28,018 bases of DNA. Source: CAYQPF01 sp964419225 (GTDB lineage: Bacteria > Cloacimonadota > Cloacimonadia > Cloacimonadales > CAYQPF01). The notes beneath the pieces are model-generated. The model worked only from the letters and a program-made list of their open reading frames with translations, made no database searches and was not told the DNA's origin. The position numbers and the translations under genes are program-made. Every line of letters starts with the position of its first letter. Position 1 is the stretch's first letter. The stretch covers positions 1-28,018 of the forward strand of contig CAYQPF010000056.1 of assembly GCA_964419225.1 (NCBI GenBank), read 5' to 3'. Shown here piece after piece: positions 1-10,000 of this stretch.

Positions 1-72
1 TTCGATTGCAAGCCTTCACTTTTCATGATCTTCGACCCAGCTTGTAAACCTCTACAGCACAATCCGGGTTAA
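1..72 (+). CDS. Possible tail of an upstream gene (partial)
   Basis: Frame 1 is open from the window edge to a TAA at 70-72 and would give a 23-residue tail ending in HNPG. Nothing in it is recognisable. It could be the 3' end of a gene outside the window in the same direction as the next two genes, or chance. The 30 bases that follow hold only the ribosome binding site of the next gene. Confidence 0.2.
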   Translation, partial: FDCKPSLFMIFDPACKPLQHNPG

Positions 73-102
73 ATTCGATAAATAATAGTAAAGGAAGGGA
101 AT

Positions 103-543
103 TTGAGACTATTGTTGTTATTTTTGATTATGACCTCATGCTATGCTTTATTTGCAGAAAATAATCTTAAACAATCAGAGATATCTTTGGATTCTACAAA
201 CACAGTCAATGTAAAAACCTCTTCAATACTTCAACCACCTCTTATGTATAACAGTAAATTGTCCTATGATTTTGGAGTTAAAGCAGCGGTTGCTTATACT
301 AGAAAAGGAATGACTATGACCGGACTTTTTACAGGATTAGCATTCAATGTTATTGGTGTTCTACCTGTTTTGTGTGCAATTGAAGGAGATAGTCCCACCT
401 TTCTTGAACCTAAGTATGAACCTCTTGCATACAAAAAAGGGTTTAAGGAGCAATCCTGTAAAATTAAGAGAAATCGCTTTGCTGTAGGTGGATTTATTGG
501 GTGTGCAATATCATTATTGTATTATAAACAATTCCTGGAATAA
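103..543 (+). CDS. Small secreted/membrane protein, tandem paralogue 1
   Basis: A 146-aa protein of unknown function. The start is TTG at 103, supported by AAGGAAGGGA at 91-100. The N-terminus is a signal peptide (residues 1-18). LIMTSC could be a lipobox with Cys13, but cleavage after LFA at about residue 18 is equally plausible. Two hydrophobic segments follow, at about residues 70-90 and 126-141. It aligns by eye with the next gene product: TG(L) before the first helix, a P-containing loop, a Y-K-x-G(F/Y) motif, then GFI at the second helix. The two are therefore a tandem duplication. The gap to the next gene is 13 nt, so they are probably co-transcribed. I know similar small GxxDA/GY membrane proteins from Bacteroidota and related phyla, but no function for them. 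Confidence 0.75.
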   Translation: MRLLLLFLIMTSCYALFAENNLKQSEISLDSTNTVNVKTSSILQPPLMYNSKLSYDFGVKAAVAYTRKGMTMTGLFTGLAFNVIGVLPVLCAIEGDSPTFLEPKYEPLAYKKGFKEQSCKIKRNRFAVGGFIGCAISLLYYKQFLE

Positions 544-556
544 TTAAGAGGTCACC

Positions 557-1051
557 ATGCTGAGAATAATACTTATATTGATATTTTTTGTTTTTCCCAT
601 ATTTTTAGCTGCTCAATCTGAGGTTGATGCTCAAGTATTAAATACTGCCCCTGATACATTACAGAATAAAGTTGAAGAGCCAATCTATTTATCTGCAGCT
701 GAAACAGAAATCAAGCTAAAGTACATAGATGCTTTAAATAAAGGAACCGTGGATGCTTTACGGCTGAATAAAAAAAATACAGGCTTATTGATGGGTTGGA
801 CAGGTGGAATGATCTTGAATTTACCTGGGACGTTTTTAACCTATAATCTTGTTTCAGGCAGTAAACCAAAAGTTATACCGAATAATCTTGATGTAACTGG
901 ATACAAGGATGGTTATTGGGAAATGAGCAAAAAAATGAATAAAGAGGCATGCTTATCAACTGGATTTATCGCTTCAGCATCAGTACCTTTCATTGCCGGT
1001 TGTGTGTATATGGTCTTGGTTGTTCATGCTTTATCTCATGTGGGCGATTAA
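557..1051 (+). CDS. Small secreted/membrane protein, tandem paralogue 2
   Basis: A 164-aa protein of unknown function with a clear signal peptide (MLRIILILIFFVFPIFLAAQ, cleavage near residue 19-20). ATG at 557 is preceded by GAGGT at 548-552. The mature part has GTVDA at about residue 60, a hydrophobic glycine-rich segment at about 75-97 (TGLLMGWTGG), a polar loop with TGYKDGYWEM, and a C-terminal hydrophobic segment at about 133-160. The layout matches the preceding protein: signal peptide, polar linker, two hairpin-like hydrophobic segments around a Y-K-x-G-Y motif. No catalytic residues are evident. It probably sits in the envelope. Confidence 0.75.
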   Translation: MLRIILILIFFVFPIFLAAQSEVDAQVLNTAPDTLQNKVEEPIYLSAAETEIKLKYIDALNKGTVDALRLNKKNTGLLMGWTGGMILNLPGTFLTYNLVSGSKPKVIPNNLDVTGYKDGYWEMSKKMNKEACLSTGFIASASVPFIAGCVYMVLVVHALSHVGD

Positions 1052-1400
1052 TCAAAAAGAACACATTTCAGAGTTTTGAAAAAAAATTAAATAAAATACT
1101 TTTTACAAGATGAACACCAAGGGAGATAAGGGTTTCAAGTTAGTAATGAGTAGAGTAAACCCATGTACCTGCCTACTGGTACCTTAATACTTGCCTGCGG
1201 GTTTCTGCAATTTCAATGTTATGTGAATAATATTTTCGGAAAGAGCACCAGTCCGTTTTTAGAACAACGTCTTCTCAGTGTGAGATAATCCGAAAAGCGT
1301 CTCTTCCCTTCTCAACTCTGGACTCATGATTTTTGTGCTTTACTCTTGTGACAATTTGCGGTGTATATCTAAATAGAAAAGTATCTCTGTCCCTTATCAA

Positions 1401-1431
<31 letters not shown>

Positions 1432-1454
1432 AATAAATGTTAGCAAAAATTTAT

Positions 1455-1486
1455 TTGACAAAAAAACAGGATATTCAGTATATAAT
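1455..1486 (+). promoter_or_regulatory. Promoter of the 1200-aa secreted protein gene
   Basis: TTGACA at 1455-1460 is followed by TATATA at 1479-1484 (18-nt spacer) or TATAAT at 1481-1486 (20-nt spacer). This fits a sigma-70 type promoter about 60 nt upstream of the ATG at 1546. The ribosome binding site AAAGGAG lies at about 1532-1538. Confidence 0.6.
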
Positions 1487-1545
1487 TGCTTGTTTGCTTA
1501 GGCAATTTTAGTGATGATAAAATCAAAATATAGAAAGGAGATTCT

Positions 1546-4500
1546 ATGAAAAAAACGAAAGTATTATTTATTTTGCTCGTCCTGATGCTGGGACTGAGCA
1601 CAACAATGTGGGGAGATACAATCCATACTAATGATTGTTCTGCTGCAACAGCCGGCTGGACCTTTACAAATTCCGGAGGAGTTGCAATGCAACAAAGTGG
1701 TTACTGGTTATTAGATTTTGCTGGTACTGAGGCTATTATTTCTCAAGCCTTTGATGTAAGTTCTTATACCGGTTTGAGTTTAACATTTCAAGTAGCTACT
1801 TATGGTTCAGGAACAAATCACAGTTGTTTAGTTGAATACTCAACTGATAATGGTTCAAGTTGGTCTGCGACGACTTTTACTTCTGCAACCCCAACTTCCT
1901 CAACATATATATCAGCAGGTACTTTTAATATAGGAACTATTTCTTCAACCCAATTCAAACTAAGATGGACATTACCTGCTGGCGGATCAAAAGGTGTAAG
2001 AGTGGATAATATCAGTTTTACCGGAACCCTTTCTGCACCCCCGACCTTAACTACTCCAACGAGTGCCTCCATAACAAGCACTTCTGCTACTTTAGGTGCT
2101 ACAATCAGTGGAACCGGAGGTTCAACAATAACAGCCAGTGGTGTCGTATATGGTACATCAGCAAGTCCCACAGCAAATCCAGCATTGACAAGTCCTCTTG
2201 TAACAACAGCGACTGCTTTTACTGTTCCTGTAAGTTCATTAAGTCCTGAGACTTATTACTATTACCGGGGATATGCAACAAATAGCAGTGGAACTGGATA
2301 TTCAGCAGATGGTACTTTCAGGACTTTATCAACAGAGCCTGCTGCTCATGCTGGATCGTTTACAAACTCTGTTGTATCACAAGGACAAATTGACTTAACT
2401 TTTTCAGCAGCAAGCACGATTACTAATGCTGATGGTTACATAATACTCAGAAAAGTTGGCTCAGCTCCAACTGGTACTCCTTCAGATGCTACTTCATATT
2501 CTGTAGGTAATACTATTGGTGATGGAACAGTAGCCGCAATAATAACAAGCAGTTCAGCTACAAGTTCAAGTATATCGGGTTTAACAGCCGGAACCGCTTA
2601 TTATTTTGCAATTATTCCATTCAATTATGATGGAACTAATAATATAACTTATAATTATAAAACAGATGGATCTATACCTACAACAAACGGTACAACTCAG
2701 GCACCTAACGATACTGATTCTTTCGTGGCAAGTCCTGCAGCACAAGCAGACCCAATTATTGTGTCTTCTTTAGCAGATACCAACCCTGAAGCAGTTAATG
2801 TTTTCAAATTTAATATGGGTGACAATGGTACAGACGGTTTGGTTACTAAAGTAACCCAGGTTACTATTACTGCCGGAAGTACAAATGCATGTGACTGGAC
2901 AACTACAATTGAAGGAGCTAAATTATACATTGATGATCTGAGTGAGTATATCACAACAGGAACACCTGTAATCAGTGCCGGATCAATTGTATTCCCAATC
3001 TCTGTAGGTGATTTCAATTTGCAGAATGAAAATGTTATCACAGTTTCTTTATATGTTTACTTGAAGAATACAGGTATTGTTGATGATGCAGTAATGGCCT
3101 TTACTATCCCTGCAACTTCACATGGTTTCCTGGCAGATGCCACCGGATCCACTTTTAATTCCACTTTTGGTTTAGCTATAGACTCCAATGAAATGTTATT
3201 GGGTGTAGAGGCTACCAAATTAGTCTTTGTTCAACAGCCTACAACTGTAACCACAGGAGCAAATATTTCTCCAGCTGTTACTGTTCGTGCACAAGATGTT
3301 AATGGTAATAATGATGTTAATTATACAGCCAATGTTTCAATTACAGCAACTGGTGCAAGCTTAACAACATCACCCGTAACTGTTGCAGCTGTTGCAGGAT
3401 TAGCGACCTTCGCTAATATCTCCTTTACAACTGCAGGAAATGGAGTAACTTTATCTGCAACTTCTGGTGCATTATCTTCAGCAACCAGCAGTAGTTTCAC
3501 TATCAGCTTAGTGCCGGCAGCTGGTGAAATTGTAATTAACCAAGTCTGCCCTGATTATAGTGGAGCTTCAAATGAATATGTTGAGTTGTTGAACTTAACA
3601 GATAAAACCTTTGATTTATCAAATCTTAAATTAGAATATCAATCTTCAACTGGTAGCATTGGTGGAGCTGGTGGTAATCTTTCAGGAACTCTTGAACCAT
3701 ATGCTTACTGGCTATTGTCCCCAGACGCAACCATTACTGTCGGACTAACAAGTGGTTTAAGTAGAGACGGCTCTATTACTGCAGGATTTGCTGCTGCTAA
3801 CGGACAAATTGCACTTCGACTCAAAAATTCTCCTAATACTATCATTGATGGATTTGCTTATGGGTCTGTATCTCCTAACAATTTAGGCGAAGGAACTATT
3901 TTTTCCACAGCAATTCCTACTGATGGTGGTATGAAAAGAACATCAGATGGGGTGGACTCTAATGTAAACAGTGCTGATTTTACAACTGTAACCAATGCCA
4001 ATATTCTTCTTAGAAATCATTTATCATACAATCTTGGTGATTCTCCAGCAACATTACCTGCAACTATGACAGATTTAACAATCAACAACACAAGCGGAAA
4101 TGTAGCATTACCAAATGATGTAACCGTTTCTACCTTAAATTGTTTAAACGGAGCACTTGATTTAAACGGTCATTCATTAGGACTTCAGGGAAAAGACATC
4201 GCAGTTTCAGATGCCATTATTACAGGTTTTACAAGTACCTTGGATAACACCAGCAATAGCTATGGTGGAGGAACAAGTATTGCAAGAACTTGGTCATTCC
4301 GTGTTTATGGGACAAGTGATTACACCATCAGTTTTTCTTATCCAGCAGGATTATCAGGAGACAGAGTTCAAATTTGGACAAGAAGTTCTGCTGGTCCAGC
4401 ATCCTGGAATAGAATAGGTGGAATCGTAACAACATCCGATGTTGGTGGTGTTAGAACTGCAGCCTTCACCGTTTCTTCAGGGAAAAACGGTCCAAAAGCT

Positions 4501-5148
4501 ACTACTTATTATACAATTGCTAACGAAGACCAAACTCTTCCAGTTGAACTTTCCGCTTTTGTAGGTACTTACACAACATCGAATGGTATTACTCTGAGCT
4601 GGACAACACAGTCAGAAAATAATCTTTTAGGTTATAATGTATTTAAGAATAGTGTTAGTGATCTGGCAACTGCAGAAAGAGCTAATTTCAGTTTGATCGC
4701 CGGAACCAATACTACCCAGGAACATGTTTATACATATTCTGATAAAGATTTGGAAGCAAATGAATACTACTACTGGTTAGAAAACATCGAAATGGATGGA
4801 ACTTCTATGATGCACGGACCTGTTAAAGTTATTGTTACAAGCACAACTCCGACAGATCCTGTTATTCCTGTCAGAACTGCTCTTAAGGCAGCATATCCGA
4901 ATCCTTTCAATCCATCGACAACTGTCAGCTTTGATCTGGCTAAAGATTCTCAGGTAAATATCACTGTTTACAATGCGAAAGGACAGATTGTTAAATCTCT
5001 GTTCAATGGCAATAAGAATGCAGGACAATTCAGACTCGAGTGGAATGGTCAGGATAATAATGGAAAGAGCTGTACCAGCGGTATTTATTTTATTAAGATG
5101 AACGCCGGAGAATACAGTTCGATTAAGAAAGTGATGATGATGAAATAG
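1546..5148 (+). CDS. Large secreted multidomain protein with lamin-tail and FlgD/T9SS-type C-terminal domain
   Basis: A 1200-aa, Ser/Thr-rich extracellular protein. A signal peptide covers residues 1-23. A jelly-roll-like domain (about 30-162) contains SGYWLLDF and VDNISFTG. Two fibronectin-III-like modules follow (about 165-262 and 263-385; the second has GLTAGTAYYFAI). After a beta-rich region (about 390-555) comes an Ig/invasin-like module (about 558-655). From residue 660 there is a lamin-tail domain (GEIVINQVCPDYSGASNEYV, YAYWLLSP). LPVELSAF at about 998-1005 precedes an ENNLLGYNVF segment typical of these proteins. A C-terminal FlgD-like Ig/sorting domain with YPNPFNPST starts at 1117 and ends in KKVMMMK. 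That tail is known as a secretion or anchoring signal in FCB-group bacteria. No enzyme domain is visible, so a surface or adhesion role is inferred. It is monocistronic, between its own promoter and terminator. Confidence 0.9.
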   Translation: MKKTKVLFILLVLMLGLSTTMWGDTIHTNDCSAATAGWTFTNSGGVAMQQSGYWLLDFAGTEAIISQAFDVSSYTGLSLTFQVATYGSGTNHSCLVEYSTDNGSSWSATTFTSATPTSSTYISAGTFNIGTISSTQFKLRWTLPAGGSKGVRVDNISFTGTLSAPPTLTTPTSASITSTSATLGATISGTGGSTITASGVVYGTSASPTANPALTSPLVTTATAFTVPVSSLSPETYYYYRGYATNSSGTGYSADGTFRTLSTEPAAHAGSFTNSVVSQGQIDLTFSAASTITNADGYIILRKVGSAPTGTPSDATSYSVGNTIGDGTVAAIITSSSATSSSISGLTAGTAYYFAIIPFNYDGTNNITYNYKTDGSIPTTNGTTQAPNDTDSFVASPAAQADPIIVSSLADTNPEAVNVFKFNMGDNGTDGLVTKVTQVTITAGSTNACDWTTTIEGAKLYIDDLSEYITTGTPVISAGSIVFPISVGDFNLQNENVITVSLYVYLKNTGIVDDAVMAFTIPATSHGFLADATGSTFNSTFGLAIDSNEMLLGVEATKLVFVQQPTTVTTGANISPAVTVRAQDVNGNNDVNYTANVSITATGASLTTSPVTVAAVAGLATFANISFTTAGNGVTLSATSGALSSATSSSFTISLVPAAGEIVINQVCPDYSGASNEYVELLNLTDKTFDLSNLKLEYQSSTGSIGGAGGNLSGTLEPYAYWLLSPDATITVGLTSGLSRDGSITAGFAAANGQIALRLKNSPNTIIDGFAYGSVSPNNLGEGTIFSTAIPTDGGMKRTSDGVDSNVNSADFTTVTNANILLRNHLSYNLGDSPATLPATMTDLTINNTSGNVALPNDVTVSTLNCLNGALDLNGHSLGLQGKDIAVSDAIITGFTSTLDNTSNSYGGGTSIARTWSFRVYGTSDYTISFSYPAGLSGDRVQIWTRSSAGPASWNRIGGIVTTSDVGGVRTAAFTVSSGKNGPKATTYYTIANEDQTLPVELSAFVGTYTTSNGITLSWTTQSENNLLGYNVFKNSVSDLATAERANFSLIAGTNTTQEHVYTYSDKDLEANEYYYWLENIEMDGTSMMHGPVKVIVTSTTPTDPVIPVRTALKAAYPNPFNPSTTVSFDLAKDSQVNITVYNAKGQIVKSLFNGNKNAGQFRLEWNGQDNNGKSCTSGIYFIKMNAGEYSSIKKVMMMK

Positions 5149-5208
5149 GACTAGCGTCCAGCATTAATCAGCTTTTGTTGATTGTGATAGCTGGTAGTTA
5201 TTATAGAG

Positions 5209-5237
5209 AAGGGACTCAGAGATGGGTCCCTTTTTTT
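5209..5237 (+). terminator. Intrinsic terminator
   Basis: The stem AAGGGAC (5209-5215) pairs with GTCCCTT (5226-5232) across a 10-nt loop and runs into seven T (5231-5237). It lies 61 nt after the stop codon of the secreted protein gene. Confidence 0.85.
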
Positions 5238-5270
5238 AGTTGTTAGTTGTTAATTGTTAGTTGTTAGTGT
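5236..5270 (+). repeat. Heptamer array (TTAGTTG units)
   Basis: Five consecutive heptamers: TTAGTTG, TTAGTTG, TTAATTG, TTAGTTG, TTAGTGT, then a G-rich tail. The array starts inside the T-run of the terminator. Confidence 0.85.
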
Positions 5271-5332
5271 GGGGAAGGGGAAGAGATAATCTCGGAAAAT
5301 CATCTCTGGGTTACATGTTTGCATAAAATAGT

Positions 5333-5361
5333 TTGACATTAAATTGATATGAATGTATTTT
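5333..5361 (+). promoter_or_regulatory. Promoter of the corrinoid/two-component operon
   Basis: TTGACA at 5333-5338, a 17-nt spacer, and TATTTT at 5356-5361. The expected transcript starts near 5368, leaving a leader of only about 15 nt that carries AGGAGG at 5371-5376. An ATG at 5353 lies inside this promoter and is therefore not the start of the first gene. The leader is too short for a cobalamin riboswitch. Confidence 0.65.
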
Positions 5362-5382
5362 CGAATAGTTAGGAGGATTAAA

Positions 5383-6018
5383 ATGGTTAATATTCAAAGT
5401 CGATTCAAAGATGCATTATTAGTGTTGAACAGGATTGAGTGCCGGAGTATTATTAACGAGTACAATGAGCTGCACGGAGGTTTTGCGGGAGTTGATGGAA
5501 TAATTGTGCCAGCGTTAACGAGTATTGGCGATGATTGGGAAAAAGGAGTTTTGGCTTTATCCCAAGTATATATGAGCGGTAGGATTTGTGAAGAACTCTT
5601 AAACGATCTTAATATAGATACAAGTATAGAAAAGATATCAGAACTGAGGATTGCCTCAACGGTTTATGAAGATTATCATCTGTTAGGTAAGAGGATATTG
5701 GACAGTTTACTAAAATCCTCGGGATATGCTGCTATAGATTGGGGATATGGAACTACCCAAAGTGAGATAATCAGCAGACTGGAAGCTGAACCTGTGGATG
5801 TTTTACTGATATCCACCTTAATGCTTAATTCGGCAATTCATATCAAGACCTTAACAGCACAGATAAAGGAGTTAAAAATACCTGTCAAAATAGCTGTGGG
5901 AGGAGCACCATTTCGATTGGATCCGGAATTATGGAAATATGTAGGAGCAGATTATTTTGGATATTCAGCACATGATGTTTTAGCAATTCTGGAACAAATT
6001 GAGGGAGGTCTTTCATGA
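5383..6018 (+). CDS. Corrinoid (B12)-binding protein of methyltransferase type
   Basis: A 211-aa cognate corrinoid protein of the MtbC/MttC/MtaC type. I chose ATG 5383 because AGGAGG ends 6 nt upstream; the in-frame ATG at 5353 falls in the promoter. Residues 1-85 form the helical cap domain (B12-binding-2; GVDGIIVPALTSIGDDWEKG). Residues about 87-208 are the Rossmann-like B12-binding domain, with the lower-ligand motif DxHxxG as D97-Y-H99-L-L-G102, an STL segment near 142, and VGGAPFRL near 168. In the family, this protein carries the methyl group between a substrate methyltransferase and an acceptor methyltransferase. The gene overlaps the next by ATGA. No MtbB/MttB-like substrate enzyme is nearby, so the methyl source is unknown. 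It may act with the kinase two genes downstream. Confidence 0.92.
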   Translation: MVNIQSRFKDALLVLNRIECRSIINEYNELHGGFAGVDGIIVPALTSIGDDWEKGVLALSQVYMSGRICEELLNDLNIDTSIEKISELRIASTVYEDYHLLGKRILDSLLKSSGYAAIDWGYGTTQSEIISRLEAEPVDVLLISTLMLNSAIHIKTLTAQIKELKIPVKIAVGGAPFRLDPELWKYVGADYFGYSAHDVLAILEQIEGGLS

Positions 6019-7055
6019 ATGCCAAAGAAAGAGTATTTACGAGTTTAAGTCATAAAGAGCCGGATAAAGTTCCTTTATTTTTATTTACAGGATTAAGGGG
6101 AGCCAAAACACTTGGGTTATCATTTAAAGAATATCTCTCAGATGCTAAATATGTTTTCGAAGGTCAAAAGCTGAGTGTGACCAAGTATCACAGCGATTGT
6201 TTGACCAATTTCTTTTATGGCCCCATAGATTGTGAAGCCTGGGGTGGGGAAGTTGTTTATAGTAATGATGGTCCCCCGAATTCAGGCCGGCCGGTTATCA
6301 AGAATTTTGAGCAGATATTAGACATGAAGGTACCAATTGTTGCTAATACTGAGTGTTTAAATAAAGTACTTACCTTAACCCGGAAGTTAAAAGAAGAATA
6401 TAAAGACGAATATTTGTTAATAGGAGTGATAATCTCACCTTTTTCTTTACCTGTAATGCAAATGGGATTTGGTTCATATCTTGATTTGATATATGAGCAA
6501 AGAGAAATTTGGGACATACTCATGCAGAAGAATATAGAATTTTCCTCGGAGTGGGCTAATGCCCAAGTTGACGCAGGAGCGGATGTTGTAGTATATTTTG
6601 ATCCGTTAACATCACCTTCCATGATCCCCAGGGAATTGTATTTGGAGACAGGATACAAAGTCCTGCAAGAGATGAAGAAGAAAGTTAAAGCTCCTTTGGT
6701 TTTACATTTAGCATCGAGCCCAGGCTTGGGAGTAGCAGGAGAAATAGCTGCAGAATTTCCGGCAGTGGGAGTGAGTTCCGCAGAAGATTTGAGTATCTGG
6801 AAAGAGAGAATTGGAAAATCAGTAACAATGATTGGGAATTTAGACGGCATAAGTATGCGTACTTGGACACCTGAAACTGCAGAGATAAAAGTACGGGAAG
6901 CAATTGCGAAAGCAGGACAGTGCGGAGGATTTATATTGTCTGATAATCATGGAGAGATCCCTTCATTTGTAAGTGATGAAGTATTACAGGCGATTTATGA
7001 AGCCAGAGAAAAGTGGGGTACATATCCTTTGAAATGGTTGGAAGACAATGCTTAG
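6015..7055 (+). CDS. URO-D / MtaA-type methyltransferase-like protein
   Basis: A 346-aa protein of the uroporphyrinogen decarboxylase superfamily, in the branch that includes the methylcobamide:thiol methyltransferases MtaA and MtbA. Visible features are MNAKERVFTSLSHKEPDKVP at the start, DAGADVVVYFDP in the middle, IGNLDGISMRTWTPE and SDNHGEIPS near the end. GGGAGGT precedes the ATG, which overlaps the stop of the corrinoid gene. Catalytic members bind zinc through HxC plus a later Cys. Here the first motif reads H231-L-A233 and the second reads N-H312-G-E-I-P where GCEIP or GCGIP is expected. Both cysteines therefore appear to be missing, though the histidine is kept. It may use another ligand set, act on a non-thiol acceptor, or only bind the methylated corrinoid protein. 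It is not a haem-pathway HemE. Confidence 0.85.
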   Translation: MNAKERVFTSLSHKEPDKVPLFLFTGLRGAKTLGLSFKEYLSDAKYVFEGQKLSVTKYHSDCLTNFFYGPIDCEAWGGEVVYSNDGPPNSGRPVIKNFEQILDMKVPIVANTECLNKVLTLTRKLKEEYKDEYLLIGVIISPFSLPVMQMGFGSYLDLIYEQREIWDILMQKNIEFSSEWANAQVDAGADVVVYFDPLTSPSMIPRELYLETGYKVLQEMKKKVKAPLVLHLASSPGLGVAGEIAAEFPAVGVSSAEDLSIWKERIGKSVTMIGNLDGISMRTWTPETAEIKVREAIAKAGQCGGFILSDNHGEIPSFVSDEVLQAIYEAREKWGTYPLKWLEDNA

Positions 7056-10000
7056 TAAAACCTGTATTTATATTTGTGCTTTTTACTTTAAGGAATTAAA
7101 AGCATGTTTGGAAAAACTATCAATTCAAAATGTAGAGATTTTTGCATTTCAACATGAATGTTATCGAAAGAGTGCTGAAACTTTAAAAATTGATGATTTT
7201 GTAAAAGTAAACAGGCAGGAGTATAAGAGAATAATAATTTTGGGAGGTTACTGTCTAAATCAGAAAAAGTCTGAACAGGATAGTACAAATATAGAGATCA
7301 TATCACATCCTTTTTGTTTCAATATGTTTGCACCGGAAGCATTAATTAATCAGCTTGTCTCGGAGAAAAGTTTTATAACCACACCCGGATGGATCAGTAA
7401 TTGGTCAAAAATTATGCGGGAATGGGGATTTGACAGAGAATCAGGTCCTGCTTTTATGCATGAAACGACTTCAAAGATAGTTCTTTTGGACACCTTAGAC
7501 AATAATTCAATCAGAGAGGAATTGGTTAAATTTGCTGAGTTTTTACAAATGCCTGCTCAAACGGTTGCGATTGGTTTGGATTATTTTAAACTGTATTTGA
7601 AAGATATCCTGATAACTCAGAAAATAAGTGATTTGGAAGAAGTATATGAGAAGCAAGCCAATCAGTTCAAAAAGAAAATTTCTGATTATGCCATGATGTC
7701 GGAATTGCTGGAGCCATTGACGTTAACCCATGTAGAGGATCAGGTTATTGGTGAAATAGTTGAGTCGTTTCAAATGTTATTTGCACCGCAGAAAGTGCTT
7801 TATTTGAAATATGAAGACGGAAGTTATATGGTGATAAAGAATAGAGGAAAAAGTTTTTTACCTGAGGAAATCAACTATTTGCACAGTATGACTTTGAATT
7901 ATTCCATAAGTAAAAGTACGCAGGGTTTTACCTTGGCATTTAAGTATGGTAATGAGCTTTTAGGCAAAATCATGATAATTGGAATATCTTTTCCAGAGTA
8001 TCTGGACCATTATTTGAATATTGCATTAACGATGAGCAAGAGTTGCAGTTTGGCCATAGTGCAGGCCCGGCATTTTGCGATATTAGAAAAAGCACGGGAA
8101 AAGGCCGAAGAAGCGACACAGATAAAGAGTCAGTTTCTAGCTAATATGAGCCATGAGATCAGGACACCTTTGAATGGGATAATCGGGATGACTGAACTAC
8201 TGGAGGAGACTAAAACCACAAAAACGCAGCAGAGGTATTTAAGATTATTGATGAATAGTGGTGTAACCTTACTAAATCTGGTTAATGATATTTTAGATTT
8301 TTCCAAACTTGAAGCAGGTAAGATGCGATTGGAGAGTGTGGATTTTGATATCAGGCAAAGTGTTGAAGAAACAGTAGAATTGATGAGCATTAAGGCCGTG
8401 CAAAAGGGGCTGGAACTGGTATGTTTTATTGAACCGGATGTGCCGGCATTAGTAGAGGGAGATCAGGTCAGACTAAATCAGGTATTGATTAATTTAATCA
8501 ATAATGCTATAAAATTTACAGCAGTTGGAGAGATTTTTATTCATTTGAAAGTTCTGGTCAATACTGAGGATAAAACTCAGTTATATTTTACTTTGCGAGA
8601 TACAGGAATTGGGATAGAGCAATCAGTTATAGAGCAGTTATTTTTGCCGTTTATTCAGGCAGACGGATCAATTACCCGGAAGTTTGGCGGGACAGGGCTG
8701 GGCTTATCTATTTGTAAGCAAATAATTGATTTAATGGAAGGGGAGATAGGTGTAACGAGTAAGATCAATGAAGGCTCTGAGTTTTGGTTTACCATAAGTT
8801 TAAAGAAATCGCAGGAGAGTGAGAAAGTCGGTTCAATAAAAGTTAACAGTTTAACACATTTGAAAGTGCTTGTAGTGGATGACAATGAAACGAATCTGTT
8901 ATTGTTGTCTGCTTTATTGAAGAATTGGGGTTGTAGAAGTTACATTTTGAATCAACCGATTGAGGCAATCCGGATTTTAAGGGAAGCTCTTTATAAGGAG
9001 GATCCGTTCAATGTGGTATTGTTAGATTATCAAATGCCTTTATTAGACGGAATTTCTTTAGGCAAGATGATTCATGCAATGCCGGAATTTTCCCAATTAG
9101 CCATGATCCTGATGACCTCATTTTTGCATCAGGAAGATATTAGTACTTTTCAGCAAATGGGTTTCGTGGAATACATGATAAAACCGATCAGACGAAACAA
9201 TTTTTATGAGGGATTGAGAAAACTGTTTAACAGGAAATATGTAGATGATTTAGAGAGGGATACCCAATTATTTGGGAAAGAAGCGAAGGATTTGGCACAG
9301 GTACGAAACATAAAGGTTTTATTAGCAGAGGATAATTCGACTAATATTATAATTATGAATAAAATTTTGAAGAGTCATGGGTTTAAGACAAGTTCTGTGG
9401 GAAATGGACAGGAAGCGTTAGAATTATTAAAAAGAAAGCATTTTGATCTTGTTTTAATGGATTGTCAGATGCCTGTGATGGATGGATATGAAGCGACACG
9501 TTTGATAAGGAAGGGAATTTGCGGAGAAGATAAGAAGAACATTCTGATTTTTGCGATGACTGCCCATGCGAGGAAAGAAGACAAAGAAAAATGTTTAAAG
9601 ATCGGCATGAATGATTATATATCTAAACCGATAAAAATAGAAGAGTTGAAGAGGATTTTAAGCAATTGGGAAGATCAGATAGGTCAAACCATAAAGAAAG
9701 CAGCAAAAGTTAAATCAGTCGTGTCAAAACCTATAGAGACTGCTTTCCAGAATGGAAAACTTGTCTTCAACAAAGAGGAGTTTGAGGCAAGAATAATGCA
9801 CGATGAGCAACTCAGGGGGCAGGTAATCAGAGTTTGTTTAACTGATATACCCAAACAGAATGAAGAGATATTGCAGTATTTACAGGAAAATGATTTTGTC
9901 GAAGCAGGCAGTGCATTACATAAACTTAAAGGGGCTGCCCAAAATCTGGGTGCAGAACAGTTAGTTGAAAGTGTTGTTGAGTTGGAAAAGGAATGTAAAG

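Noticed and set aside
5149..5382. Cobalamin riboswitch in front of the corrinoid operon
   Set aside because: The predicted leader is about 15 nt, and the upstream DNA is a terminator plus a heptamer array. No B12-box-like conserved core was seen.
5353..5382. Upstream ATG adding ten residues to the corrinoid protein
   Set aside because: It overlaps the -10 box and lacks a ribosome binding site. ATG 5383 has AGGAGG.
6257..6850. Open frame of 197 codons on the - strand
   Set aside because: It lies fully inside the URO-D-like gene, which has clear family motifs. The reverse frame has no recognisable content.
6015..7055. HemE (haem biosynthesis uroporphyrinogen decarboxylase)
   Set aside because: The N-terminus and end motifs match the methyltransferase-like branch, and the neighbours are a corrinoid protein and a kinase, not haem genes.
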